Below, in pieces: positions 7,717 through 16,507 of a stretch of DNA of 64,000 bases. This stretch comes from Natronobacterium texcoconense (GTDB taxonomy: Archaea > Halobacteriota > Halobacteria > Halobacteriales > Natrialbaceae), in NCBI RefSeq assembly GCF_900104065.1, contig NZ_FNLC01000001.1, positions 496,001 through 560,000 on the forward strand, read 5' to 3'. The notes under the pieces were generated by a model that made no database searches, was not told where the DNA came from, and saw only the letters and a list, made by a program, of their open reading frames with translations. The position numbers and the translations under genes are program-made. Every line of letters starts with the position of its first letter. Positions within the stretch are counted from its first letter, which is position 1.

Positions 7717-9753
7717 ATGGAAGGTGTATTCAGCTACGCTCCGGCGATCGCGGCGTTCCCGCTCGTGGCCTTCGTCGTCGCCCTGGCCTTCGGCAAGTAC
7801 ATGCCGAAGAAAGGGGCGCTGGCAGGTATCTTCGCGACGGCAGGTTCGCTCCTGCTGTCCGTGGTGATGCTCGTTGCGGTCGCGAGCGGTGAGGTGTATC
7901 ACGAGACGCTCTACGAGTGGGCAGTCGGCGATGCCCTGACCGAGGTCGGTACTGACGGGATCGAGTTCACGTTCGGTATCCTGATCGATCCGCTCTCGGC
8001 GCTAATGCTCGTGATCGTCTCGCTGATCGCGTTCCTCGTCCACGTCTTCAGTCTCGGCTACATGAACGCCGAGGGCGAGACCGGTCTGCCGCGGTACTAC
8101 GCTGGCCTCGGCCTCTTTACGTTCAGCATGCTCGCGTTCGTTTACGCGGACAACCTGCTGATGGCGTTCATGTTCTTCGAACTGGTGGGCCTGTGTTCGT
8201 TCCTGCTCATCGGCTTCTGGTTCCGCACGCGTAGTGCGCCGTCGGCCGCGAAGAAGGCGTTCCTGGTCACTCGCTTCGGTGACTACTTCTTCCTGATCGG
8301 CGTCGTCGCCATCGCCGCGACGTTCGGCACGCTACAGTTCGCGGGCGACGAATCGTTCGTCGTCGCCGCCGAGACCGCTATCGCGGACGGTGAACAGCTG
8401 TTCGGCTTCGGTGCCGAGACCTGGGTGACGATTACCGGACTGCTCGTACTCGGTGGCGTCGTCGGCAAGTCCGCGCAGTTCCCACTGCACACGTGGCTGC
8501 CCGACGCGATGGAGGGTCCGACCACCGTCTCCGCACTCATTCACGCGGCGACGATGGTCGCAGCCGGCGTCTATCTGGTCGCCCGAATGTTCGGCTACTA
8601 CGCACAGTCGCCGACCGCACTCGCGATCATCGCCTTCGTCGGCGGCTTCACTGCACTGTTTGCGGCGACGATGGGCGTCGTCAAAGACGACATCAAGCAG
8701 GTACTGGCGTACTCGACGATCAGCCAGTACGGATACATGATGCTCGGTCTGGGCGTCGGCGGCTACGTCGCCGGAGTCTTCCACCTCATGAACCACGCCT
8801 TCTTCAAGGCCTTGCTGTTCCTGGGTGCCGGCTCCGTCATCGTCCTCATGCACCACGAACAGGACATGTGGAAGATGGGCGGCCTGAAGGACAAGGCGCC
8901 CGTCACCTACTACACGTTCCTCGCCGGCGCGCTCGCCCTGGCGGGGATCATCCCGTTCTCGGGCTTCTGGTCCAAGGACGAAATTCTGTACGACGCCATG
9001 ATCGTCGGCCTAGAGGAGCCCGTGATCATGGCAGCCTACGCGATGGGGCTGCTCGCGGTCTTCTTCACCGGCTTCTACACCTTCCGGATGGTCTTCCTGA
9101 CCTTCCACGGTGAACCCCGGTCCGAGACCGCCGAGAACCCCCATCCGGTCGGCTGGTCGATCAAGGCACCACTGATCGTGCTGGGCGTGCTCGCACTCGT
9201 CGCGGGTATCGCCAACCTCGCACCGGTCGCCAAACTCACCGGACTCGACATCACGTTTCTCGAGTTCTGGCTCGACGGCGAGTACGGTGCCATCGAGGGG
9301 CTGACCTACAGCGCCTACGGTGAACTGCTGGCCTACGAGACCGGCGTCGTCGGCTCCGAACAGCTGACCGTCGCTATCGCGGCCGGCGTCTCCCTGTTGC
9401 TTGCCTTCTCCGGTGCGGGCGTCGCCTGGAAACTGTACAACGTCCCCGAGCCGACCGCACACAAGGAGAAACTCGGCTCGGTCGGCAAGGTCGTCGAAGA
9501 TAACTACTACCAGGACGAGTATCAGGTCTGGCTCGCGGAAGGACTAACCCTGCCGCTCGCTCGAGCGGCCGATCGGTTCGACCAGACCGCAATCGACGGG
9601 CTCGTCGACGGCGTTTCGACGGCGAGTCTCTTCGGCGGTGACCGGATGAAACGTATCCAGACCGGTCTGGTGACGAACTACGCGGCCCTGCTCGTGGCCG
9701 GATTCATCGCCTTGCTGGTCGTTCTCGGACTCTACGGAGGGTGGTTCCTATGA
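7717..9753 (+). CDS. nuoL: Complex I subunit L (antiporter-like)
   Basis: 678-residue proton-channel subunit of the Mrp-antiporter family with about 15 hydrophobic segments. Signatures are the glutamate-bearing helix MFFELVGLCSFLLIGFWF near residue 150, and HTWLPDAMEGPTTVSALIHAATMVAAGVYL near residues 258-287. LAYSTISQYGYMMLGLG and the lateral-helix region toward the C-terminus follow. It is the distal pump of the membrane arm. The last bases overlap the nuoM start (ATGA at 9750). Confidence 0.97.
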   Translation: MEGVFSYAPAIAAFPLVAFVVALAFGKYMPKKGALAGIFATAGSLLLSVVMLVAVASGEVYHETLYEWAVGDALTEVGTDGIEFTFGILIDPLSALMLVIVSLIAFLVHVFSLGYMNAEGETGLPRYYAGLGLFTFSMLAFVYADNLLMAFMFFELVGLCSFLLIGFWFRTRSAPSAAKKAFLVTRFGDYFFLIGVVAIAATFGTLQFAGDESFVVAAETAIADGEQLFGFGAETWVTITGLLVLGGVVGKSAQFPLHTWLPDAMEGPTTVSALIHAATMVAAGVYLVARMFGYYAQSPTALAIIAFVGGFTALFAATMGVVKDDIKQVLAYSTISQYGYMMLGLGVGGYVAGVFHLMNHAFFKALLFLGAGSVIVLMHHEQDMWKMGGLKDKAPVTYYTFLAGALALAGIIPFSGFWSKDEILYDAMIVGLEEPVIMAAYAMGLLAVFFTGFYTFRMVFLTFHGEPRSETAENPHPVGWSIKAPLIVLGVLALVAGIANLAPVAKLTGLDITFLEFWLDGEYGAIEGLTYSAYGELLAYETGVVGSEQLTVAIAAGVSLLLAFSGAGVAWKLYNVPEPTAHKEKLGSVGKVVEDNYYQDEYQVWLAEGLTLPLARAADRFDQTAIDGLVDGVSTASLFGGDRMKRIQTGLVTNYAALLVAGFIALLVVLGLYGGWFL

Positions 9754-11276
9754 TGATCGAAGCACTGATCGCGGTTGCACTGATCGGCGCGGCAGTTACG
9801 TTCGTCGCACCGAATCGGGTCGCTGGCAAACTCGCCTTCGCGATCAGCCTGGTGCCTGCCGCACTCAGCCTGTGGATGTTCTCTGCCTTCGACGGCGCTG
9901 GCAACGCCTTGCTCGATGGCGATCTCGCCTTCGAGTCCCAGATGGAGTGGATCCAGCTGAGCGAGTACTCGATCTCGTGGTTCGTCGGTCTCGACGGTAT
10001 CAGTATGCCGCTCGTGGTGCTGACGACGATCCTCTCGACGCTCGCGATCGTGAGTTCGTGGACGCCGATCGACGAGCGGGAGTCCCAGTTCTACGGGCTC
10101 GTACTGTTCATCGAGGCGAACCTGATCGGCGTCTTCGCTGCGCTCGACTTCTTCGTCTGGTTCATCTTCTGGGAGGCCGTCCTCATCCCGATGTACCTGC
10201 TGATCGGTATCTGGGGCGGTCCGCGCCGGAAGTACGCAGCGATCAAGTTCTTCGTCTACACGAACGTGGCGTCGCTGCTGATGTTCGGTGCGTTCATCGC
10301 GCTGGTGTTCGCACTGCCCGAGGTTACGTCGTTCGCGCTGCCCGAGATCGCGACGGCGATGTTAAACGGCGGGCCGGAGGCGCTGTTCGGCGTCGCCGGC
10401 ACCACCCTCGCGACGATCGTCTTCGTCGCGATGTTCATCGGATTCGCGGTGAAGGTGCCCGTCGTCCCGTTCCACACGTGGCTGCCGGACGCCCACGTCG
10501 AGGCACCGACCCCCGCGTCGGTGCTGCTGGCCGGCGTCCTGCTGAAGATGGGTACCTACGCCCTGCTCCGATTCAACTTCACCATGTTCCCGGACCAGGT
10601 CGAGGCCTACGCGGTCCCGATCGCGGCGATCGCCGTCATCAGCGTCATCTACGGCGCGATGCTGGCGCTCGCACAAACGGACCTCAAGCGGATCGTCGCC
10701 TACTCGTCGGTCTCATCGATGGGCTACGTCATCCTCGGCCTGATCGCCTACACCCAGTTCGGGGTCGGTGGCGCGACCTTCCAGATGGTCAGCCACGGTC
10801 TGATCTCCGGGCTGATGTTCATGGCGGTCGGCGTCATCTACAACGCGACTCACACCCGGATGGTCACGGACATGTCCGGGATGGCAGACCGGATGCCCGT
10901 CGCCGTCGGCATCCTCGTGGCCGGCGCGTTCGGCTACATGGGACTGCCGCTGATGAGCGGGTTCTACGGCGAGTTCACGATCTTCTTCGGCGCGTTCCAG
11001 TCCGAACTGCTCGCGTACGCGCCGGTGTTTACGTCGCTGGCGATGTTCGGCATCGTCATCGTCGCCGGCTACCTGCTCTTTGCGCTCCAGCGCACCGTCT
11101 TCGGACCGTACAACCTGGAAACCGACTACGAGGTGAGCCGAGCACCGCTGCACGACGTCGCACCGATGTTCGTGTTGCTCGGACTCATCATCCTGCTGGG
11201 GGTCGCCCCCGAACTGATCTTCGACATGATAACCGACGCAGTCGACCCGATCCTCGAGAACGGAGGTGAACTGTGA
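9750..11276 (+). CDS. nuoM: Complex I subunit M (antiporter-like)
   Basis: 508-residue membrane subunit with the channel signatures FIFWEAVLIPMYLLIGIWGG (catalytic glutamate helix) and PFHTWLPDAHVEAPTPASVLLAGVLLKMGTYALLR, then VAYSSVSSMGYV. The ATG at 9750 is preferred over the in-frame GTG at 9741 because it forms the same ATGA overlap used throughout the operon. The downstream end overlaps nuoN. Confidence 0.96.
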   Translation: MMIEALIAVALIGAAVTFVAPNRVAGKLAFAISLVPAALSLWMFSAFDGAGNALLDGDLAFESQMEWIQLSEYSISWFVGLDGISMPLVVLTTILSTLAIVSSWTPIDERESQFYGLVLFIEANLIGVFAALDFFVWFIFWEAVLIPMYLLIGIWGGPRRKYAAIKFFVYTNVASLLMFGAFIALVFALPEVTSFALPEIATAMLNGGPEALFGVAGTTLATIVFVAMFIGFAVKVPVVPFHTWLPDAHVEAPTPASVLLAGVLLKMGTYALLRFNFTMFPDQVEAYAVPIAAIAVISVIYGAMLALAQTDLKRIVAYSSVSSMGYVILGLIAYTQFGVGGATFQMVSHGLISGLMFMAVGVIYNATHTRMVTDMSGMADRMPVAVGILVAGAFGYMGLPLMSGFYGEFTIFFGAFQSELLAYAPVFTSLAMFGIVIVAGYLLFALQRTVFGPYNLETDYEVSRAPLHDVAPMFVLLGLIILLGVAPELIFDMITDAVDPILENGGEL

Positions 11277-12808
11277 TGTTGCCCGTCGAACTCGGCGAGT
11301 GGGCAGCACTCTCGCCGGCGCTGATACTCGCGGCGACGGCGCTCGTGCTGTTCCTCATCGACAGCATCTCGCCGCGCTCGTCGAGCCGTAGCCTGCTCGC
11401 GGGCACTGCGGCGGTGGGTTCGCTCGTCTCGCTCGGCGTCGCCGTCTGGTTCACCGTGGCCGGCGTCGGCACGCCGGGAATGGACGGCGGACGTGGCGTC
11501 ATCACGCTGTTCGACGGTCAGTTCGTCGTCGACCAGATGGCGCTGTTCTTCATGATCGTCGTCGCGGTCGTCACCGCGCTGGTCGCGGTCGCGAGCTACG
11601 ACTACATGGAGGGCCACGCCTACCAGGCCGAGTACTACTCGCTGATGGTGCTCGCGGCGACCGGGATGTCGCTGATGGCGGCCGCCAACAGCCTCGTGAC
11701 GATCTTCATCGCACTCGAGTTGGCGAGTCTGCCGTCCTACGCGCTCGTTTCCATCCTGAAGGACAACCGCGGTAGCGTCGAGGGCGGCCTGAAGTACTTC
11801 CTGATCGGCGCGCTGTCGTCGGCGATCTTCGTCTACGGCATCTCGCTGGTCTACGGCGCGACCGGCCACCTGCAACTGGACCTGATCGCCGACGAGATCG
11901 CCGTCCTCGCCGACGAGGGCGCCGGTTACGGCGGCCTGCTCGGGCTCGGCATCCTGATGATGATCGGCGGCTTCGCGTTCAAGACCGCGAGTGTCCCGTT
12001 CCACTTCTGGGCACCCGAGGCCTACGAGGGCGCGCCCGCACCGATCAGCGCCTTCCTCTCCTCGGCGTCGAAGGCCGCCGGCTTCGTGATCGCGTTCCGC
12101 GTGTTCACGACGGCGTTCCCGCTCGAGCCGACCGGCGCCTTGATCGGCGTCGACTGGACGCTCGCGTTCGTCATCCTCGCGATCGTGACGATGACGGTCG
12201 GGAACTTCGCCGCTGCGACCCAGACGAACGTCAAGCGGATGCTCGCGTACTCGTCGATCGGTCACGCCGGCTACGCCTTGATCGGGCTGGCCGGTCTCAC
12301 CGCCGACGGTGGTGAACTCGTGATGGGTGCGGCGATGATGCACCTGCTCGTCTACGGCTTCATGAATACGGGTGCGTTCCTGTTCGTCGCCCTCGCGGAG
12401 TACTGGGGCGTCGGCCGCACCTTCGAGGACTACAACGGACTCGCGAAACAGGCGCCGGTCGCCTGCGTCGCGCTCGGTATCTTCATGTTCAGCCTCGCGG
12501 GTATTCCGCCGCTCGGCGGCTTCTGGAGCAAGTACTTCCTCTTTACGGGTGCAATCAGCGTCGGTAGCACTGCGATGCTGATCGTCGCGGCTGCACTCGT
12601 GGTAAACAGCGCGCTCTCGCTGTACTACTACTCGCGGCTGGTCAAGGCCGTCTGGATCGAGGAGCCGGTCGCCGGCCGAGACACGCTGTCACAGCCGACC
12701 GGAATCTACGCCGCGATCGTCTTCGCGGCCGTGATGACGGTCGTCCTGCTGCCAGCCTTCGGCCCCGTTTCCGAGGCGGCGATCGACGCCGCTGCGTACG
12801 TAATCTGA
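11276..12808 (+). CDS. nuoN: Complex I subunit N (antiporter-like)
   Basis: 510-residue last subunit of the operon, homologous to L and M. It shows FIALELASLPSYALVSI (channel glutamate), VPFHFWAPEAYEGAPAPISAFLSSASKAAGF and MLAYSSIGHAGYALIGLAG. A Shine-Dalgarno-like GGAGGTGA at 11262-11269 sits 7 nt before this ATG. An in-frame GTG at 11273 overlapping the nuoM stop is an alternative start. No nuoE, F or G gene follows. Confidence 0.95.
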   Translation: MLPVELGEWAALSPALILAATALVLFLIDSISPRSSSRSLLAGTAAVGSLVSLGVAVWFTVAGVGTPGMDGGRGVITLFDGQFVVDQMALFFMIVVAVVTALVAVASYDYMEGHAYQAEYYSLMVLAATGMSLMAAANSLVTIFIALELASLPSYALVSILKDNRGSVEGGLKYFLIGALSSAIFVYGISLVYGATGHLQLDLIADEIAVLADEGAGYGGLLGLGILMMIGGFAFKTASVPFHFWAPEAYEGAPAPISAFLSSASKAAGFVIAFRVFTTAFPLEPTGALIGVDWTLAFVILAIVTMTVGNFAAATQTNVKRMLAYSSIGHAGYALIGLAGLTADGGELVMGAAMMHLLVYGFMNTGAFLFVALAEYWGVGRTFEDYNGLAKQAPVACVALGIFMFSLAGIPPLGGFWSKYFLFTGAISVGSTAMLIVAAALVVNSALSLYYYSRLVKAVWIEEPVAGRDTLSQPTGIYAAIVFAAVMTVVLLPAFGPVSEAAIDAAAYVI

Positions 12809-12922
12809 TCGGCTTTCGCCAGCCTGCTTTTCGCTTCTGACCACTGTAAGCGGCGATTACCGACAGTTCTACGCTCGAGTGGACCGGTACCTTTTCCCCG
12901 AAGCGATTACAACCCGCAACAA

Positions 12923-14437
12923 ATGGTTTTCCGGCTCGTGCTCGGGTGCGGGACCGTCGGTCGTCACGTCGTCACACGGCTGTCCGAACGTGGCGGCCCC
13001 GACGACCGGCTACTCGTCCTTACGGGCGACGAGAGCGTCGTCGAGACGCTCAGAGACGAGAGCATCCCCGCACGCCAGGCGACGCCGAGCGACCACGACG
13101 CCCTCGAGAACGTCGACCCGCCGGACGTCGTCTTCGTCGGTGGCGACCGGACCGACGTCAACCGGGCGGTCCTCGAGATGGCGCGGGAGCGGTTTCCGGA
13201 CGCCGAGATCGTCGCCTACCTCGGGGGGAACCCGACGCCGAGCGATCGGGCGGCCTTCGACGCCGCTGCGGATTGCGTCGTCGGCACCGAGGAACCGATC
13301 GTCGACGAGGTGCTTGAGCGGACGACGACGCCGGTCGCGGAACGAGCGATCCGGCTTCGCCGGCAACTCGAGTCGATCGACGGCCGACTCGCGGTGGTGA
13401 TGCACAACAACCCTGATCCGGACGCGATCGGGAGCGCGGTGGCGCTTTCCAACGTCGCCGAATCGGTCGGTCTCGAGGCGGACCCCTGCTATTTCGGCGA
13501 GATCTCCCACCAGGAGAACCGGGCGATGGTCAACCTGCTCGACCTGGATCTGCGGAATCTGGAGCCGGAAGAGTCACTCGAGGAGTACGCCGCGTTCGCG
13601 CTGGTCGATCACTCCAGACCCGGCGTCAACGACGAGCTTTCGCCGGACCTTCACGTCGACGTCGTCATCGATCACCACCCACCACGCGGGCCGGTCCCCG
13701 GCGAGTTCGTCGATCTCCGGGAAGGGGTCGGTGCGACGAGCACGCTGTTGACCGAGTACGTCGACCGCTTCGGGATCCCGTTCGATCCGGCGACGGCGAC
13801 GGCGCTACTCTACGGCATCCGGGTCGACACGAACGACTTCTCCAGGGAGGTAGCGCCGGCGGACTTCGAGGCGGCGTCGATCCTGCGCCCGCACGCCGAT
13901 ACGTCCGTCTTACGCCAGATCGAACAGCCGACGGTCGAGGGCGATACCCTGGAGACGATCGCTCGAGCGATCAAGAACAGAGACCAGCGTGACTCCGTCG
14001 CGGTCGCAAGCGTCGGCCGGATCTCAAATCGGGACGCGCTGCCACAGGCGGCCGAGCAGTTGCTCGCGATGGAAGCCGTCGAGACGACGCTCGTGTTCGG
14101 TTTCCGTGACGAGATGGCGTATCTCTCGGCACGCTCGCGTGCGAACGACGTCGACCTCGGAGAGACGCTCCGGGATGCGTTCGACCAGATCGGCAGCGCC
14201 GGTGGCCACGCAGATATGGCCGGCGCACAGCTCGAGATCGGGATCCTGGCGGAAATCGACGACGGCGACGAAGCCGATTCGATCGTCAGCGTCGTCGAGG
14301 AAGTGATTACGAACCGTTTTTTCGAGGGAATACGGACACAGCCGGGCGTACCGGTCGGAGCCTACGACGGGGCAAGCGAGTGGCTGTTTACGGTCTCGGA
14401 CGCCGAGAGCGAAGCGGAAGCCGACGACGGGGGGTGA
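12923..14437 (+). CDS. TrkA-N / DHH-family phosphoesterase
   Basis: 504 residues with two modules. An N-terminal Rossmann TrkA-N domain (GCGTVG at residues 8-13, to about 125) is followed by a DHH/DHHA1 phosphoesterase. Its Mn-binding motifs are HNNPDPDAIGSA (161-172), VDH (228-230) and the DHH triad (250-252); a GGH motif in SAGGHADMAG near residue 430 is DHHA1-like. Members of this superfamily hydrolyse short oligonucleotides, cyclic dinucleotides or pyrophosphate; the TrkA-N domain could bind a nucleotide regulator. The substrate is not evident. A CBS-domain gene follows within 40 nt. Confidence 0.9.
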   Translation: MVFRLVLGCGTVGRHVVTRLSERGGPDDRLLVLTGDESVVETLRDESIPARQATPSDHDALENVDPPDVVFVGGDRTDVNRAVLEMARERFPDAEIVAYLGGNPTPSDRAAFDAAADCVVGTEEPIVDEVLERTTTPVAERAIRLRRQLESIDGRLAVVMHNNPDPDAIGSAVALSNVAESVGLEADPCYFGEISHQENRAMVNLLDLDLRNLEPEESLEEYAAFALVDHSRPGVNDELSPDLHVDVVIDHHPPRGPVPGEFVDLREGVGATSTLLTEYVDRFGIPFDPATATALLYGIRVDTNDFSREVAPADFEAASILRPHADTSVLRQIEQPTVEGDTLETIARAIKNRDQRDSVAVASVGRISNRDALPQAAEQLLAMEAVETTLVFGFRDEMAYLSARSRANDVDLGETLRDAFDQIGSAGGHADMAGAQLEIGILAEIDDGDEADSIVSVVEEVITNRFFEGIRTQPGVPVGAYDGASEWLFTVSDAESEAEADDGG

Positions 14438-14477
14438 GGACGCAGTACTTTTGCATACGGCCCCGTTACTGGGGTGT

Positions 14478-15281
14478 ATGGAGGTCGTGTCGGACCAGAA
14501 GAAACCCCAGGTCGAGGAGTACATGACCCGGGACGTCGCCACAGTATCGCCCGATGCGACCGTCGGGACAGTCGCGACGCGAATCGCCGAAAGCGACGAA
14601 CACAACGGGTTTCCCGTCTGCGAACGCCGACGCGTCGAGGGCTTTGTCAGTGCTCGAGACCTGCTGCTGGCAGACGACGACGAGCCGATTTTCAAGGTGA
14701 TGACTGCCGACCTGCTCGTCGCTCACCCCGAGATGAAGGTGACCGACGCGGCTCGCGTCATCCTCCGATCGGGAGTCCAGAAACTCCCCGTCGTCGACGA
14801 CGCGGGCAACCTCGTGGGGATCATCTCGAACGCCGACGTCATCCGCAGCCAGATCGAGCGAGCGACCCCCGAGAAGGTCGGGAAACTGCTGCGAACGTTA
14901 GAGGAGATCCACGGCGTCAACCTCGAGCAGGAACGTCGCACCGTCCCGATCGGAGAACTCACACCCACCCAGGGAAAGGTGTACGCGGACGAACTCGAGG
15001 GACGTCGCTACGAACTCGAGCGTGGACTGGCCGAACCGCTGGTGGTCATCGACAACGCCGGTACGCTGTTGCTCGCGGACGGCCACCACCGCGTGCTCGC
15101 GGCGGATCGCCTCGATATCGACGAGATGGACGCCTACGTTATCGTTATCGACCACCAGATCGATCTCGGGATGGCACGGACCGCCGAGAAGGAGAACCTA
15201 GAACGGATCGACGACATCGAGGTCGTCGACTACGCGCGGCATCCGCTGGTCCGGACGACGAAGCGACTGCAGTTCGAATAG
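14478..15281 (+). CDS. CBS-domain pair fused to a ParB-like nuclease domain
   Basis: 267 residues. Two CBS motifs (about residues 15-70 and 75-135; EYMTRDVATVSPDATVGT and VMTADLLVAHPEMKVTDAARVI) form an adenine-nucleotide-sensing Bateman module. A ParBc-like domain follows (about 150-235: LVVIDNAGTLLLADGHHRVLAAD), with the typical GHHR motif. The ATG at 14478 is chosen because a TATA-like TACTTTT lies about 30 nt upstream; the open frame extends to a TTG at 14451. The combination suggests a nucleotide-responsive enzyme or DNA-associated regulator. The function is unknown. Confidence 0.88.
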   Translation: MEVVSDQKKPQVEEYMTRDVATVSPDATVGTVATRIAESDEHNGFPVCERRRVEGFVSARDLLLADDDEPIFKVMTADLLVAHPEMKVTDAARVILRSGVQKLPVVDDAGNLVGIISNADVIRSQIERATPEKVGKLLRTLEEIHGVNLEQERRTVPIGELTPTQGKVYADELEGRRYELERGLAEPLVVIDNAGTLLLADGHHRVLAADRLDIDEMDAYVIVIDHQIDLGMARTAEKENLERIDDIEVVDYARHPLVRTTKRLQFE

Positions 15282-15282
15282 C

Positions 15283-16347
15283 TCACTCGTCGCGTTCGAT
15301 AACGAACGTCGTGAACGCCTCGAGTTCCTGTATCGTCTCGTCGTCGAACGCGACGGCGTCGAGTTCCGCACGGGCATTGGCAGCCAGATCCAGCGCCCGT
15401 TCGCGGGCGTACTCGATACTGCCCGCTTCCTCGAGAATCGACAGCGCCTCGAGGACCTCCTCGTCCGTGTTCTCGTCGGCCTCGAGGAGTTCGCCGAGTC
15501 GCCTGGCTTTTTCGGGTGGACTCTCCTCGAGTGCGTGGATAACCAGCAGGGTCTTTTTGCCCTCGCGGACGTCGTTGCCGAACTCCTTGCCGAAGTCGCC
15601 GGCCCGACCCAGCGAGTTCTCGACGTCCAGAATGTCGTCGCCGATCTGGAAGGCGACGGCGGTCAGTTCCGCGTAGCTGGCGACGGCCTCCTCGACCTCG
15701 GCGGGCTGATCCGTGATGATCGCGGCCAGCCGTGCGACGATCCGGGCGAGACAGCCGGTCTTGCAGGCACACATCTCGAGGTACTCCTCGGTGCCGACGG
15801 GAGTGTCACACTCGTTGTGCCAGTAGATGTCCATTCCCTGTCCGAGGTGTGTCCGGTTGAGTTCGTACATCAGCATCTCGTAGGCGGCCAGCCGCTGTTC
15901 GGCCGGGAGATCGGCCGGATTCTCCGTCAGGATCTTCAGCGGCAGGAAGTACATCGCGTTGCCGGCGTTCAACGCGACGTCCTGTCCGTAGACGTGGTGG
16001 AGCGCGGGCCCGCCACGTCGTTTCGTCGCCCCGTCTTCGACGTCGTCGACGATGATCGTCCCGTTGTGGAGGATCTCCGGAATGCAGGCGTATGGCAGAT
16101 ACTCTTCCGGATCCTCTCCGAACCCGTCGACGAAGACCAGAAAGAGTACTGCACGCCATCGTTTCCCGCCTCGATCCAGAAGCTCCCAGAGCGGATCCGC
16201 GAGCGCCTGCTGGATGCTCTCGCTGTCGTACTCGTACGTGGGTTCGCCAAAGAACGACTCGAGGTAATCGTCGTCGATCTCCCGTGGGACGAGGTCAGCG
16301 ATGGCCTCGTCGACTGCCGGCCGCCACTCGGCAAGCGTCTCCCGCAT
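15283..16347 (-). CDS. idsA: Isoprenyl diphosphate synthase (GGPP/farnesylgeranyl type)
   Basis: 354-residue trans-prenyltransferase that condenses IPP with allylic diphosphates to make the C20/C25 chains of archaeal lipids. The first aspartate motif is DDVED (101-105) with RR following at 110-111; the second is GDDILD (about 236-241), and GGKRWRAVL is present at 60-68. The open frame extends upstream to 16686, but ATG 16347 begins the family-like sequence (MRETLAEW), and a TTTTTTA promoter element lies ~27 nt before it. Convergent with the CBS-ParB gene. Mevalonate-pathway gene at 20001 supplies the same route. Confidence 0.92.
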   Translation of the reverse strand: MRETLAEWRPAVDEAIADLVPREIDDDYLESFFGEPTYEYDSESIQQALADPLWELLDRGGKRWRAVLFLVFVDGFGEDPEEYLPYACIPEILHNGTIIVDDVEDGATKRRGGPALHHVYGQDVALNAGNAMYFLPLKILTENPADLPAEQRLAAYEMLMYELNRTHLGQGMDIYWHNECDTPVGTEEYLEMCACKTGCLARIVARLAAIITDQPAEVEEAVASYAELTAVAFQIGDDILDVENSLGRAGDFGKEFGNDVREGKKTLLVIHALEESPPEKARRLGELLEADENTDEEVLEALSILEEAGSIEYARERALDLAANARAELDAVAFDDETIQELEAFTTFVIERDE

Positions 16348-16507
16348 ACTCCCCTCGAGAGGTACCGGGGTAAAAAAGATTCTCAGTTTCGCGCGATACT
16401 GTGGGCATTCCGGAAGGTATCGCTCCGTTGGCTTTGCGACCTTCCCATCGTGTTTCGAAACGAAAAAAAGCGGTACAGTTACCATACCACAGTCCCACGC
16501 ATCCCCC

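Noticed and set aside
11126-12343. 405-residue minus-strand frame opposite nuoM/nuoN
   Set aside because: It is antisense to two unmistakable complex I genes and has only shadow composition.
12809-12922. Terminator after nuoN
   Set aside because: There are only short T runs (CTTTCG, CTTTTCG) and no clear hairpin; not strong enough to call.
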